64,000 nt of DNA from Bacteroidales bacterium (GCA_028706295.1 JAQWBQ010000002.1:1-64000), one strand, 5' to 3'. Counted from the first letter of the stretch, positions 1 to 9,713 are shown. Translations and numbers: made by a program. The notes: generated by a model not told the origin, from the letters alone.

Positions 1-293
1 GGAAGAACCGGAGCCAGACCGTCCGGGATGACTTCAAATCCGGGAATCATATCGGTGAATTCAGCAACATTTGGAGTCGTCGGAGCCAGCAGGGGAACAA
101 GATATTCAAATGGAGTGTCCAACTTCGCATCTTCAAATTCTGCTTCACGCGGCGTGACCGGTGAAAGTTCGAACGTGCTGGTAGTGCGTGCCGATTCACG
201 GTTCAAAGAGGATGAGTCGGAATCTGCAAAGGCGCCAAAAGCCAGGTTGAGATTGATTCCCAGTACAACAAGAATTATGGTGAGTGTTTTCAT
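1..293 (-). CDS. Partial secreted protein of unknown function (N-terminal 97 aa)
   Basis: This reading frame is absent from the ORF track because it runs off the left edge. Read on the minus strand from the ATG at 293 it begins MKTLTIILVVLGINLNLAFG, a clear Sec signal peptide. The mature part is proline-, Ser/Thr- and acid-rich and contains a repeated pattern, SPVTPREAEFED and then APTTPNVAEFTD. No domain is recognised. A canonical -7 box lies about 130 bases upstream, so the gene probably has a long leader. The plus-strand ORF 28..360 is its antisense shadow. Secretion is well supported by the N-terminus; function is unknown. Confidence 0.7.
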   Translation of the reverse strand, partial: MKTLTIILVVLGINLNLAFGAFADSDSSSLNRESARTTSTFELSPVTPREAEFEDAKLDTPFEYLVPLLAPTTPNVAEFTDMIPGFEVIPDGLAPVL

Positions 294-421
294 CTTTTTT
301 CGATTTATTTTCTGTAGTTTTCATTTTGATTCATACGACGATGCCATTTTCATTTCGTGACAACCTTCTGAATCAATTAACAATTATTTAACAAATGATT
401 GATATATAATTAAATGTACTG

Positions 422-429
422 CAAAGGTA
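422..429 (-). promoter_or_regulatory. -7 promoter box for the partial secreted protein
   Basis: The plus strand reads CAAAGGTA, that is TACCTTTG on the minus strand, a perfect match to the Bacteroidota -7 consensus TAnnTTTG. The surrounding 294-546 gap is AT-rich and holds nothing else I can support. The predicted leader to the ATG at 293 is about 120 nt. Confidence 0.55.
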
Positions 430-546
430 AAAATTAATTTAGATTCAATTAAAATAAAATCGTTTAAAACGACTTCATTCCCGACGAAATACGGAAAAAC
501 GTCGATGAAAATCTAATTAATTATGAATCAAGATTATAAGAGAAAA

Positions 547-2733
547 CTATAAATAGTCTTCAAAATACTGGACCATTTTTTTGTTCAGGTGAACACGGTC
601 TTTCCCGCGAACATTGTGCTCGTGCCCCGGATACAGAAAGAAGTCGACCGGTTTACCTTCGTCAACGCACTTTTTCAGGAATACCAGCGAATTTTGCGGG
701 ACCACGGTCTCATCCTGATCGTCGTGAATAATCAGAACCTTTCCGGTAAGATCTTTGACATAGTTGATCAAAGCCGCATTCCTGTAACCCTCCGGATTAT
801 CCTGTGGCATATCCATGTAACGCTCCCCATACATGATTTCGTAATATTTCCAATCAACGACCGGCCCCCCGCAAACGGCAACCCTGAAGGTTCCCGGATT
901 TTTTAACATCATGGTCAGGGTCATGAATCCGCCGTAACTCCATCCATTGATACCTATCCGTGTGGAATCGACATAGGGCAGGGATTTCAGAAATTCAACA
1001 CCGGCCATCTGGTCTTCGAGTTCAGCGACACCCAGATTCCTGAAAATTGCCTGTTCAAAATCGTTTCCCCTGTTCGAAGTACCCCGGTTATCGAGGGTAA
1101 ATACAAGAAAGCCTCTGGTGGCAAGGTAGTTCAGGAAAAGGCCGCCCCCTCCGAGCCATGAATTGGTGACCATCTGCGAATGTGGTCCGCCGTAAACATA
1201 GATGATCACGGGATATTTTTTTGTCGAATCAAAATCGACGGGCTTGATGAGCCGGCTGTACAATGGAATTTGATTCCGGTTTGAGATGGTGAAAATGGTA
1301 GTCGTTCCCAATTTGTAATCTTTCAATGGATTTTCAGCCGACAGGAGGATCTCTGTTTTATTTTTCCGGATATTCTTCAGCACAATCTTCCGCGGTGTCG
1401 TCAGATTGCTGTAGGTGTCGATAATGTGCAGTCCGTCATCCGAAATTTTGGGATTATGGATTCCCGGTTCGGGTGTTTCCATTTGTATTTGGTCTGATGT
1501 CAGGTTGAGAGAAAAAAGCTGATTGTCAATCGGATGCTCCCGGTTAGCAAGGAAATAAACAGATTTTAGTGATCCGTTATGTGATAAAAGTTGTGTAACC
1601 TCCCATGGACCTGAAGTCAGTTGTTTTATCAATGTTCCATCCGAACTGTAAAGATAGAGGTGATTAAAACCGTCGCGGCGGCTTTGCCATATAAACCGGG
1701 ATGGATCCTTACCAATAAAACAAGGACCGTTCAGGGGTTCCACATACTTCTGACTGGTCTCCTCGAAGAGGGTCTTAACCAGGCGACCGGTACGGCAATC
1801 ATATGCGTTTAATTGCATGTGATTCTGATCCCGGTTCAAAACGGCAATATAAATCCTTTTTTCATCGGGGCTCCAGGTAACATTGGTCAGGTACTCGATG
1901 GTATCGGGAGCAAGGGTACGGGAATTCTCCTTCTGAAACGGAATCATAACGGTATCGGTGTGAAGATAAATAACCGCTCCCGTTCGCAGGTTCATCACGC
2001 CAAGGGTCACCTTATGACTTTCCGACCCGGCCATGGGATATTTGACAGGTTTTACCGTCGCAATCCGGGTTGTGATGTCCACCAGGGGATAACTTGCAAC
2101 ACCTCTTTCGTCCATCCGGTAAAAGGCCAGATAATTGCCTTTCGGTGACCAAAAAGTCCCCTTTGAGATTCCAAATTCGTTCCGGTGCACACGGCCCGAA
2201 CCGAAAAGTATGGCGGGAGCGGGATCTGCCTCAACCCGGACTTCCTTTCCGTTTTGGGAATAATAAAGGGCATTATCGATGGTGTAAGCCACCCGGCGTG
2301 TTGAATCGAAAATATCAATGTTCTCTGCTTTTTCGTTCCATTCATTTTCCACCCGGGCCGTACGATCAGATAAATCGCAACCGATAATATGATTCTTGTG
2401 GATGAAATAAAATCCGGTAATATCCCTGAATGTCAGCGAAGGGAACCGCAGCAGGGTATCCTGACGGATTGACAACAGCATCCTGTTCATTTCGCGAAGG
2501 CGCATTACCGTATCCCGGACTGTATGTTCGGCGCTTCCCGTGATGATGGCATCGCGGGTAACATACGCGAAATGGGTTGACCCCGGAATCCATTGCAGTT
2601 GGCTCAGATTGGCGGGACTCAACCTGGGATTCAGGTTGGTTGCATCTTCGATGGTGAGGAGTCTGGACTGTGCCGGCAGAAAAAAAGGAAAAACTGCAAG
2701 AAGCAGGAGTGAAATCAGTTTTTTGGAGTTCAT
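547..2733 (-). CDS. S9B dipeptidyl-peptidase IV-like serine peptidase
   Basis: This 728-aa exported peptidase has an N-terminal signal peptide (MNSKKLISLLLLAVFPFFLPAQS), an eight-bladed-propeller-type DPPIV N-terminal domain over roughly residues 90-450, and a C-terminal alpha/beta-hydrolase domain. The nucleophile motif GWSYGGFMT fits GxSxGG, and the Asp (DDQDETV) and His (GHEHNV) of the triad follow in the right order near the C-terminus. The length is normal for the family. Such enzymes remove X-Pro or X-Ala dipeptides in the periplasm or at the surface and feed peptide fermentation. The gene lies 69 bases downstream of metF on the same strand with no obvious promoter box between, so it may be read through or have its own weak promoter. 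Confidence 0.93.
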   Translation of the reverse strand: MNSKKLISLLLLAVFPFFLPAQSRLLTIEDATNLNPRLSPANLSQLQWIPGSTHFAYVTRDAIITGSAEHTVRDTVMRLREMNRMLLSIRQDTLLRFPSLTFRDITGFYFIHKNHIIGCDLSDRTARVENEWNEKAENIDIFDSTRRVAYTIDNALYYSQNGKEVRVEADPAPAILFGSGRVHRNEFGISKGTFWSPKGNYLAFYRMDERGVASYPLVDITTRIATVKPVKYPMAGSESHKVTLGVMNLRTGAVIYLHTDTVMIPFQKENSRTLAPDTIEYLTNVTWSPDEKRIYIAVLNRDQNHMQLNAYDCRTGRLVKTLFEETSQKYVEPLNGPCFIGKDPSRFIWQSRRDGFNHLYLYSSDGTLIKQLTSGPWEVTQLLSHNGSLKSVYFLANREHPIDNQLFSLNLTSDQIQMETPEPGIHNPKISDDGLHIIDTYSNLTTPRKIVLKNIRKNKTEILLSAENPLKDYKLGTTTIFTISNRNQIPLYSRLIKPVDFDSTKKYPVIIYVYGGPHSQMVTNSWLGGGGLFLNYLATRGFLVFTLDNRGTSNRGNDFEQAIFRNLGVAELEDQMAGVEFLKSLPYVDSTRIGINGWSYGGFMTLTMMLKNPGTFRVAVCGGPVVDWKYYEIMYGERYMDMPQDNPEGYRNAALINYVKDLTGKVLIIHDDQDETVVPQNSLVFLKKCVDEGKPVDFFLYPGHEHNVRGKDRVHLNKKMVQYFEDYL

Positions 2734-2802
2734 AAAAATGGGGAATGCGAATGGTTATAGTTTCTGAATTTGAATGGTAAGGCAGGTTTTCAACGACGGA
2801 CT

Positions 2803-3786
2803 TTATTTGATATTATTACCGGATCCCTTGCCGAATATAGCTTGTGCGATCTGCCGGATGTTTTCGGAAATGCCGACACTGAAATAGTGTAAAACCGGGA
2901 CCCCGAAAGTGATCAGTTCTTCTGATTGCCTGATACTCCATTCAATGCCTGCCTTAAAAGCATCTTCATTGGTTTTACAGGCAAGGATGATTCTGACCAG
3001 TTCTTCGGGGATATCAATATAAAATACCTGGGGTAGAAGGTTTATTTCCCTGATGGTGCATATAGGTTTAAGTCCGGGAATGATCGGGATATCGATCCCT
3101 GTTTTCCGGCAGGACTCCACGAAATCAAAATATTTTCTGTTATCAAAGAACATCTGTGTGATGATGAAGTCGGCTCCGGCATCCACCTTGCTTTTCAGAT
3201 ATTTCAGATCATAATGCAGGTTTGGCGATTCAATATGTTTTTCCGGATACCCCGCAACGCCTACACAAAAATTGGTTTTAAATGTGTTCAGCAATTCATC
3301 GTCCAGATAAATTCCCTTGTTCATGTTTGTTATCTGGCGAACCAGGGAGTCGGCGTAGGAATGTCCGTCCTTTTCCGGAATGAAAGTACGCTGGTTTTTC
3401 GGAGCATCGCCTCTCAATGCAAGGATATTGTCTATTCCCAGATAATGGAAATCAATGAGCGCATACTCTGTCTCTTCTTTAGTGAACCCTCCGCAAATGA
3501 TATGAGGCACCACTTCGACCGACGGATATTTATATTTGATGGCTGCAGATATGGCAACGGTTCCCGGGCGTTTCCGGATAGTCTTTTTCTCAAGCAGACC
3601 ATTTTCACGTTTCTTGTAGATCACTTCCTCCTGATGGTATGTCACATTGATGAATGAAGGATGGTACTCTATCAGGGGATCGATGGTCCTGTAAACATTG
3701 CTGATGCTGTTTCCCCTGAGCGGAGGCAGTAACTCAAAAGAAAACAGGGTTTGATCAGCTTTTTTTATAAGATCAATTACTTTCAT
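2803..3786 (-). CDS. metF: 5,10-methylenetetrahydrofolate reductase
   Basis: MetF reduces 5,10-methylene-THF to 5-methyl-THF, the methyl donor for methionine synthase. The 327-aa product is a single TIM-barrel MTHFR domain, slightly longer than E. coli MetF. Recognisable segments are FSFELLPPLRG at the N-terminus, the central ALRGDAP motif, and TQMFFDN, all typical of the flavin- and folate-binding barrel. The ATG overlaps the metH stop codon (ATGA at 3783-3786), so the two genes are almost certainly translationally coupled and work in the same step of the methyl cycle. Confidence 0.96.
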   Translation of the reverse strand: MKVIDLIKKADQTLFSFELLPPLRGNSISNVYRTIDPLIEYHPSFINVTYHQEEVIYKKRENGLLEKKTIRKRPGTVAISAAIKYKYPSVEVVPHIICGGFTKEETEYALIDFHYLGIDNILALRGDAPKNQRTFIPEKDGHSYADSLVRQITNMNKGIYLDDELLNTFKTNFCVGVAGYPEKHIESPNLHYDLKYLKSKVDAGADFIITQMFFDNRKYFDFVESCRKTGIDIPIIPGLKPICTIREINLLPQVFYIDIPEELVRIILACKTNEDAFKAGIEWSIRQSEELITFGVPVLHYFSVGISENIRQIAQAIFGKGSGNNIK

Positions 3787-6700
3787 GTTCTGTAGTTCAG
3801 GTTATTGCTCAGGAGGCTCTCTGCACGTTCGATCGTGATCCCCTTGCGACGGGCATAATCGGTAATCTGATCTTTCCCGATGCGGCCCACATTAAAATAC
3901 CGGGAGCCGGGATATGAAAAATAGTAACCGCTGACCGATGCGCCTGGATACATGGCAAAGTTCTCGGTCAGTTTTATACCGGCCTGGTTTGAGACATCAA
4001 GAAGGTCAAACAGTGTGATTTTTTCCGAATGTTCTGGACAGGCCGGATATCCCGGGGCGGGTCTTATTCCCACATATTCTTCCCGGATCAGTGCCGGTAT
4101 ATCGAAGTTTTCTTCTTTTGCGTATCCCCAGAATTCTGTCCTGACCCGTTGATGGATCAGTTCGGCGAATGCTTCAGCGAGCCGGTCGGCAAGTATCTTA
4201 ATCATGATGGCATGATAGTCATCCAGTTCCTGTTCATAATATTCTACCCATTCTTCAACACCCAGGCCGGCGGTAACAGCGAAAAACCCCATATAATCCG
4301 TAACACCTGAATCCTTTGGCGCCACGAAATCGGCAAGGCAAAGGTTGGGATCTCCGGGTTCCTTATGTTGCTGACTCCTGAGAAACCGGAAAGTGGCAAT
4401 CACGCGCGACCGGTCAGTATCCTGATAAACTTCTATATCATCGCCGGTTGAATTGCAGGGATATAATCCGATCACTCCCCGCGCAAAGAGCATCTTTTTT
4501 GAGATGATGTCGCCGATCATTTGTTTTGCATCCGCTAAAAGTTTCTTTGCTTCCCTGCCTTTTACAGGATCGGTGAGGATGGCCGGGTATTTTCCGTTGA
4601 GCTTCCACGCATGAAAGAAAAAAGTCCAGTCAATGTACCCGCTGATCTCTTCAAGCGGATAATCGGGAAATATTTTATTACCGATCCATTGCGGTTTACA
4701 GATCCGCCGGTTTTTCCAATCGGTTTTGAGTCGGTTCTTCCGCGCTTCACAAATTGATATGTAACCGGGATCCTCCTTTTTTTCATGGGCGTTTCGAAGT
4801 TCGTTGTAACGTGCTTTTAGTTGTTCCTGAAACGATCCCCCGTTCCCTTTTCCCAGCAGATTCGCAATAATTCCGGCAGCCCTGGAGGCATCTTTAACAT
4901 GGACAACAGCGTGCGGATAGTAAGGGTCGATTTTAACTGCAGTATGAATTTCAGAAGTGGTTGCGCCTCCGATCAGGAGTGGAATGTTGAGATGATTCCG
5001 ATCCATCTCTTTGGCAACATGCACCATTTCTTCGAGTGAAGGGGTTATCAATCCGCTCAGTCCGATGATATCGGCTTTATGTTGTATTGCTGCTTCGAGG
5101 ATCCTGGCAGCGGGTACCATGACGCCAAGGTCAATGACTTCATAATTGTTGCATGCCAACACAACTCCGACAATATTTTTTCCGATATCATGAACATCTC
5201 CTTTTACCGTCGCCAGAATTACCCTGCCTTTCCGGCTGATATGGTTTTTTTGCGCAGCCCTTTCCGATTCGAGCAAGGGAGCCAGTCGGGCCACTGCTTT
5301 CTTCATTACACGGGCGCTTCTTACAACCTGTGGAAGGAACATTTTCCCGTTGCCGAACAGTTCGCCCACCTGGTTCATTCCCTCCATCAGGGGACCCTCA
5401 ATAATCTGTAAAGCAGACTCAAAATGGGTCAGCGTTTCATCGATATCCGAATCAATGAACTCCGGGATACCATGAACCATGGCATGGGTCAGCCTTTCGG
5501 CTGGCTGAAAAGATCGCCAACCCTTGCCCGGATCCTCCTTTTTATAGGTTTCTTTGATTTGATCTGTAAAGGCAACCAGCCGTCCGGTGGCATCCTTTCT
5601 TCTGTTCAGAATTACATCTTCGATCAGCCGGAGTAGATCGGAAGGGATTTCATCGTACACAGGCAAAGCGCCTGCATTGACGATACCCATGTCAAGTCCG
5701 GCTTTAACTGCATGAAACAAAAATGCCGAGTGGATCGCTTCACGCAGGGCGTCATTGCCCCGGAATGAAAATGAAAGGTTGCTGATTCCGCCGCTCGTCC
5801 GGGTGAAAGGAAGATTGCTTTTGATCCAGCTCACGGCCCGGAGGTAATCAACGGCATAATTATTATGATCCTCGATCCCCGTTGCAACTGTCAGAATGTT
5901 AGGATCAAAGATGATATCTTCCGGGGGGAAATGGATCCGGTGCAACAGGAGATCGTAAGCACGTTTGGCAATGGCAATTCTACGCTCAAAGGTCGTCGCC
6001 TGCCCCTCCTCGTCGAACGCCATGATGACCGCGGCTGCCCCGAACCGTCTCAAAATGGCTGCATGCTCCAGGAATTGTTCTTCTCCCTCCTTCAGGCTTA
6101 TGCTGTTCACGACGGGTTTTCCCTGGATGCATTTTAACCCGGCGTGGATGACATTAAACCGGGAAGAATCGATCATGATCGGGACCCGGGCAACTTCAGG
6201 ATCAGAAGCTACCATGTTCAGAAATCCGGTCATTGCTTTTTCGCCATCCAACATTGCCTCATCCATACTGATATCAAGGATTTGTGCACCGTTTTCAACC
6301 TGCTGGCGGGCTACCGACAAGGCTTCTTCATACTGTTCCTCTTTGATCAGCCGGGCAAATTTTCTGGATCCGCTGACGTTGGTTCGTTCTCCTATATTTA
6401 TAAAGTTACTGCCATTAAAAATCGTGAGGGGTTCCAGCCCGCTTAAACGGAGTTCATGCTTTTTCCGGGGTACTTCGCGGGGTTTGGCATGGTCCGACAA
6501 TTCCACGAATTTCCGGATATGGTCGGGCGTGGTTCCGCAGCAACCCCCAACCAGGTTCAGATACCCGTTTTCGAGAAAATCTTTAACATGACGGGCCATT
6601 TCATCGGGCGATTGGGTATACTGGCCAAACTGGTCGGGAAGTCCGGCATTGGGATACGCAATCACCGGGAAGGGTGCTTTTTCAGAGAGTTCCTCGAGAT

Positions 6701-7481
6701 GAGGCCGCAACTCTTCGGCTCCGAGGGAACAATTCAAACCCACCGCGAAAAGATCGAAATGAGATACAGCGTTCAAAAATGCTTCGAGGGTTTGCCCCGA
6801 CAGGGTCCGGCCTGAGTTGTCGGAAAGGGTTACTGAAGCAATGACCGGAATCTTGCTATGCTTTTTTCCAAAAGTATGGCTACGGGAGCCGATCTCATCG
6901 AAAGCGGCAATCAGAGCTGCTTTGGCATTCAGGGTGTCGAAGATGGTCTCGACCATGATAAGATCCACGCCGCCATCGAGTAATCCCCGGACCTGTTCCC
7001 GGTAGGCATCGTAAAGCTGGTCGAAAGTCACTGCCCTGAATGCCGGATTCTGAACATCTGGCGACAAGGATGCGGTCTTATTGGTCGGGCCAACAGAGCC
7101 GGCAACCCACCTGGGTTTATCGTTTGGGTATTCTGTGAAAAGCCCAACCGCTTTACGGGCCAGCTTCGCCGCGGCAAAATTCATCTCATACACCAGATCT
7201 TCCAAATGATAATCACTTTGAGAGATCCGGTTGGCATTGAAGGTATCGGTTTCAATTATATCCGCGCCGGCATCCAGATATGCTTCATGAACCGACTGAA
7301 TGAGATCGGGTTGGGTCAGAACCAACAGATCATTATTGCCCGAGAGGCTATAGGGAAACTCTTTAAACCGTTCGCCCCGATACTGGGATTCGCCGGGCTT
7401 GTGATGCTGGATCATGGTTCCCATAGCTCCATCCAGCACTAAAATCCTGTAATTGACCTCCTTGTATATATCGGGCGTCAT
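3783..7481 (-). CDS. metH: Cobalamin-dependent methionine synthase
   Basis: MetH transfers the methyl group of 5-methyl-THF to homocysteine through cobalamin. All modules are present in order: homocysteine S-methyltransferase (about 1-325, zinc motif GGCCGTTPDHI), pterin-binding domain (about 350-610), cobalamin cap and Rossmann B12 domain (KGDVHDIGKNIVG, with the DxHxxG cobalt-ligand histidine), and the C-terminal SAM-dependent activation domain (RPAPGYPACPEH). The ORF track begins at a GTG at 7490; I prefer the ATG at 7481, which leaves 11 bases after the upstream phosphopantetheinyl transferase stop. The full-length protein of about 1232 aa matches the family norm. No cobalamin riboswitch is seen directly upstream because the gene is internal to an operon. 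Confidence 0.96.
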   Translation of the reverse strand: MTPDIYKEVNYRILVLDGAMGTMIQHHKPGESQYRGERFKEFPYSLSGNNDLLVLTQPDLIQSVHEAYLDAGADIIETDTFNANRISQSDYHLEDLVYEMNFAAAKLARKAVGLFTEYPNDKPRWVAGSVGPTNKTASLSPDVQNPAFRAVTFDQLYDAYREQVRGLLDGGVDLIMVETIFDTLNAKAALIAAFDEIGSRSHTFGKKHSKIPVIASVTLSDNSGRTLSGQTLEAFLNAVSHFDLFAVGLNCSLGAEELRPHLEELSEKAPFPVIAYPNAGLPDQFGQYTQSPDEMARHVKDFLENGYLNLVGGCCGTTPDHIRKFVELSDHAKPREVPRKKHELRLSGLEPLTIFNGSNFINIGERTNVSGSRKFARLIKEEQYEEALSVARQQVENGAQILDISMDEAMLDGEKAMTGFLNMVASDPEVARVPIMIDSSRFNVIHAGLKCIQGKPVVNSISLKEGEEQFLEHAAILRRFGAAAVIMAFDEEGQATTFERRIAIAKRAYDLLLHRIHFPPEDIIFDPNILTVATGIEDHNNYAVDYLRAVSWIKSNLPFTRTSGGISNLSFSFRGNDALREAIHSAFLFHAVKAGLDMGIVNAGALPVYDEIPSDLLRLIEDVILNRRKDATGRLVAFTDQIKETYKKEDPGKGWRSFQPAERLTHAMVHGIPEFIDSDIDETLTHFESALQIIEGPLMEGMNQVGELFGNGKMFLPQVVRSARVMKKAVARLAPLLESERAAQKNHISRKGRVILATVKGDVHDIGKNIVGVVLACNNYEVIDLGVMVPAARILEAAIQHKADIIGLSGLITPSLEEMVHVAKEMDRNHLNIPLLIGGATTSEIHTAVKIDPYYPHAVVHVKDASRAAGIIANLLGKGNGGSFQEQLKARYNELRNAHEKKEDPGYISICEARKNRLKTDWKNRRICKPQWIGNKIFPDYPLEEISGYIDWTFFFHAWKLNGKYPAILTDPVKGREAKKLLADAKQMIGDIISKKMLFARGVIGLYPCNSTGDDIEVYQDTDRSRVIATFRFLRSQQHKEPGDPNLCLADFVAPKDSGVTDYMGFFAVTAGLGVEEWVEYYEQELDDYHAIMIKILADRLAEAFAELIHQRVRTEFWGYAKEENFDIPALIREEYVGIRPAPGYPACPEHSEKITLFDLLDVSNQAGIKLTENFAMYPGASVSGYYFSYPGSRYFNVGRIGKDQITDYARRKGITIERAESLLSNNLNYRT

Positions 7482-7492
7482 GAAAGTCACTG

Positions 7493-8131
7493 TTAATAAG
7501 CCAAAACCAGCATCCAGCCATCAAAGATCCGGTAATGAAGCGTATGATGTGTGATAATTCCTTCGTGCGAAAGGGTGGCCTGGCATGTCTGATCCGGATT
7601 GCAAAGATAATCAAATGAATGAATGAAGATATCTGTCCGGAAGTCGATGGCCGGTGATCCGAAAATTTTAAAGAGGGCCTCTTTACCACCCCAGTAAATA
7701 TGAAGTTTTTCAAGTTGAAAGGGTTCCGAAACTGCCATGAGTTCATCTTCACGGAGAAACCGTTCTTTTACCTTTAAAATCCGGGATCGGATTTGCTCCA
7801 CGTCAATGCCGACCCGGTAGCGTTTGGAGCAGGCAGCAGCGGCCCAGACTCCGGAGTGTGACAGGGAAATATTGCAACAGTCTGATGGCAGATAGGGTTT
7901 CCCGTTTGCATCGTAACAGATACGGAGATCATTTTGCCCGGTCATGGTTTTGATCAGGAGTCTGGTACCCAGCCACTGTTTTTGCCTTCCGGGATGTTTA
8001 AAAGATTGAATTACAGCAAAGTCTTCTGGTGAGGGTGACAGTAGTTCCAGAAGGGTCTGGTAAGTTTCCGTGATGTGCCACAGACCCACTTCGATACCGT
8101 CACAGAATTTTTTTTCCTGAATTAAAGGCAT
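7493..8131 (-). CDS. 4'-phosphopantetheinyl transferase superfamily protein
   Basis: The product (212 aa from the ATG at 8131) would transfer the phosphopantetheine arm of CoA to a carrier-protein serine. The Sfp-type signatures are visible: LSHSGVWAAAA, then VGIDVEQ with the Mg-binding Asp, and further on the WGGKEALFK motif (W-x-x-KEA). The ORF track starts at a TTG at 8167, but that codon lies inside a perfect -7 promoter box (8165-8172), so it cannot be in the transcript; the ATG at 8131 fits. It is the first gene of an operon with metH and metF, an unexpected partnership with no obvious metabolic link. Its carrier-protein substrate cannot be told from sequence. Confidence 0.88.
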   Translation of the reverse strand: MPLIQEKKFCDGIEVGLWHITETYQTLLELLSPSPEDFAVIQSFKHPGRQKQWLGTRLLIKTMTGQNDLRICYDANGKPYLPSDCCNISLSHSGVWAAAACSKRYRVGIDVEQIRSRILKVKERFLREDELMAVSEPFQLEKLHIYWGGKEALFKIFGSPAIDFRTDIFIHSFDYLCNPDQTCQATLSHEGIITHHTLHYRIFDGWMLVLAY

Positions 8132-8164
8132 GAAAAAGAAGCGATTTCTTTTGTACAGGAGCCG

Positions 8165-8172
8165 CAAAGTTA
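8165..8172 (-). promoter_or_regulatory. -7 box of the PPTase-metH-metF operon
   Basis: CAAAGTTA on the plus strand is TAACTTTG on the minus strand, a full TAnnTTTG match. Transcription would start near 8158, between this box and the ATG at 8131, which rules out the TTG start given in the ORF track. Confidence 0.6.
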
Positions 8173-8205
8173 GTATATATCATCGTCAGGTATCAGGAAT
8201 TTATC

Positions 8206-8213
8206 TATTTTTG
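8206..8213 (+). promoter_or_regulatory. -7 box of ahcY
   Basis: TATTTTTG fits TAnnTTTG and lies 25 bases before the ahcY ATG, giving a leader of about 20 nt, too short for a SAM- or SAH-sensing riboswitch. It sits back-to-back with the methionine-operon promoter, so both halves of the methyl cycle could be co-controlled from one 110-base intergenic region. Confidence 0.5.
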
Positions 8214-8238
8214 CAGGCTGATTTTAAAACATATCATT

Positions 8239-9660
8239 ATGGGAACAGCAGTGTTGTCGAAAGAATTGACTTATAAAGTTGCAGATGTTAAGCTTGCCGA
8301 CTGGGGACGGAAAGAAATTGAGATGGCCGAGAAAGAGATGCCCGGATTGATGGCCATCAGAAAAAAGTACAGCCAGGAAAAACCTTTGAAAGGGGCGCGG
8401 ATCAGCGGATCGTTGCACATGACCATACAGACTGCCGTGCTTATTGAAACCCTGGTTGAGCTTGGGGCTGATGTAAGATGGGCAAGTTGCAATATATTTT
8501 CTACTCAGGATCACGCTGCTGCAGCCATTGCAGTTAAAGGAATCCCGGTTTTTGCATGGAAAGGGGAGACACTCGATGAATACTGGTGGTGTACCGGTAT
8601 GGCACTGAGTTTCCCGGGCGGACAGGGCCCTACCCTGGTTGTCGATGACGGTGGGGATGCCACCATGATGATCCATAAAGGCTATGAGGCGGAAAATGAC
8701 CCCGGATTGTTGAATACCGTTGCAGGTAATGACGATGAAAATGCATTTTACCATCAACTACAGCAAATCTATGTTGAGGATAAGACAAGGTGGCACCGGA
8801 CGGTTGCTTCCTGGAAAGGTGTATCCGAAGAGACTACCACCGGGGTTCATCGCCTCTATCAGATGAAGGAAAAGGGATCGTTGTTGGTACCGGCGATTAA
8901 CGTCAATGATTCGGTAACAAAATCCAAATTTGATAATCTTTACGGTTGCCGCGAGTCACTGGCCGATGGTATTAAGCGGGCTACGGATGTGATGATTGCA
9001 GGGAAAGTGGTTGTAGTTCTGGGATATGGCGATGTGGGGAAGGGATGTGCGAAATCGATGAAATCATACGGAGCCCGTGTTATTGTGACAGAGATCGATC
9101 CGATATGCGCACTGCAGGCTGCCATGGAGGGATTCGAAGTGAGCACCCTGGAGGATGCCCTGCAGGAGGGAAATATTTTTGTCACAACAACCGGGAATAA
9201 AGATGTCATAACAGCTGTGCATCTTTCCAAAATGAGAGATGAAGCCATAGTATGTAACATTGGCCATTTTGACAACGAGATACAGGTCAGCCAGTTAAAT
9301 CAGTGGCCCGGAATCAGAAAGATCAATATCAAACCCCAGGTCGATAAATATGTCTATCCGGAAGGTAAGATAATTTACCTTCTTGCCGAGGGGAGACTGG
9401 TAAACCTGGGATGCGCCACAGGCCACCCCTCTTTTGTCATGTCGAATTCATTTACCAATCAAACCCTCGCCCAGCTCGAACTTTGGAAAAATAATTATGC
9501 CATAGATGTTTACCGTTTGCCAAAAAGACTCGATGAAGAGGTTGCACGGCTGCATCTGGAGCAATTGGGAGTCAAATTAACGAAGCTTACTCCCGAACAG
9601 GCCGATTATTTAGGCGTTCCAGCTGAAGGACCTTACAAACCGGAACATTACAGATACTAG
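8239..9660 (+). CDS. ahcY: S-adenosylhomocysteine hydrolase
   Basis: AhcY splits S-adenosylhomocysteine to adenosine and homocysteine, the substrate of MetH encoded divergently next door. The 473-aa protein is the long bacterial form. Diagnostic segments are [16 protein letters not shown] and [16 protein letters not shown] in the substrate domain, [14 protein letters not shown], the NAD-binding [10 protein letters not shown], and the C-terminal ending KPEHYRY, where the Lys/Tyr tail completes the NAD site of the neighbouring subunit. Everything needed for catalysis appears intact. Confidence 0.97.
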   Translation: MGTAVLSKELTYKVADVKLADWGRKEIEMAEKEMPGLMAIRKKYSQEKPLKGARISGSLHMTIQTAVLIETLVELGADVRWASCNIFSTQDHAAAAIAVKGIPVFAWKGETLDEYWWCTGMALSFPGGQGPTLVVDDGGDATMMIHKGYEAENDPGLLNTVAGNDDENAFYHQLQQIYVEDKTRWHRTVASWKGVSEETTTGVHRLYQMKEKGSLLVPAINVNDSVTKSKFDNLYGCRESLADGIKRATDVMIAGKVVVVLGYGDVGKGCAKSMKSYGARVIVTEIDPICALQAAMEGFEVSTLEDALQEGNIFVTTTGNKDVITAVHLSKMRDEAIVCNIGHFDNEIQVSQLNQWPGIRKINIKPQVDKYVYPEGKIIYLLAEGRLVNLGCATGHPSFVMSNSFTNQTLAQLELWKNNYAIDVYRLPKRLDEEVARLHLEQLGVKLTKLTPEQADYLGVPAEGPYKPEHYRY

Positions 9661-9665
9661 GCTGG

Positions 9666-9680
9666 ACAATGGACAATTGA
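9666..9680 (-). repeat. Copy 1 of a 15-bp dispersed intergenic motif
   Basis: Read on the minus strand this is TCAATTGTCCATTGT, identical to 57258-57272. Both copies lie in intergenic DNA. Similar CAATTGTCCATTG strings are, as far as I recall, frequent between genes in Bacteroidota genomes, but their role is unknown. Confidence 0.6.
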
Positions 9681-9713
9681 AAATGGAAGATCCTTCAATT
9701 CTTTAATTCACAC

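Noticed and set aside
5965-6591. 208-aa plus-strand ORF
   Set aside because: Antisense to the metH pterin-binding region, low-complexity Ser/Arg-rich, no domain.
8224-8757. 177-aa minus-strand ORF
   Set aside because: Antisense to the well-conserved 5' part of ahcY.
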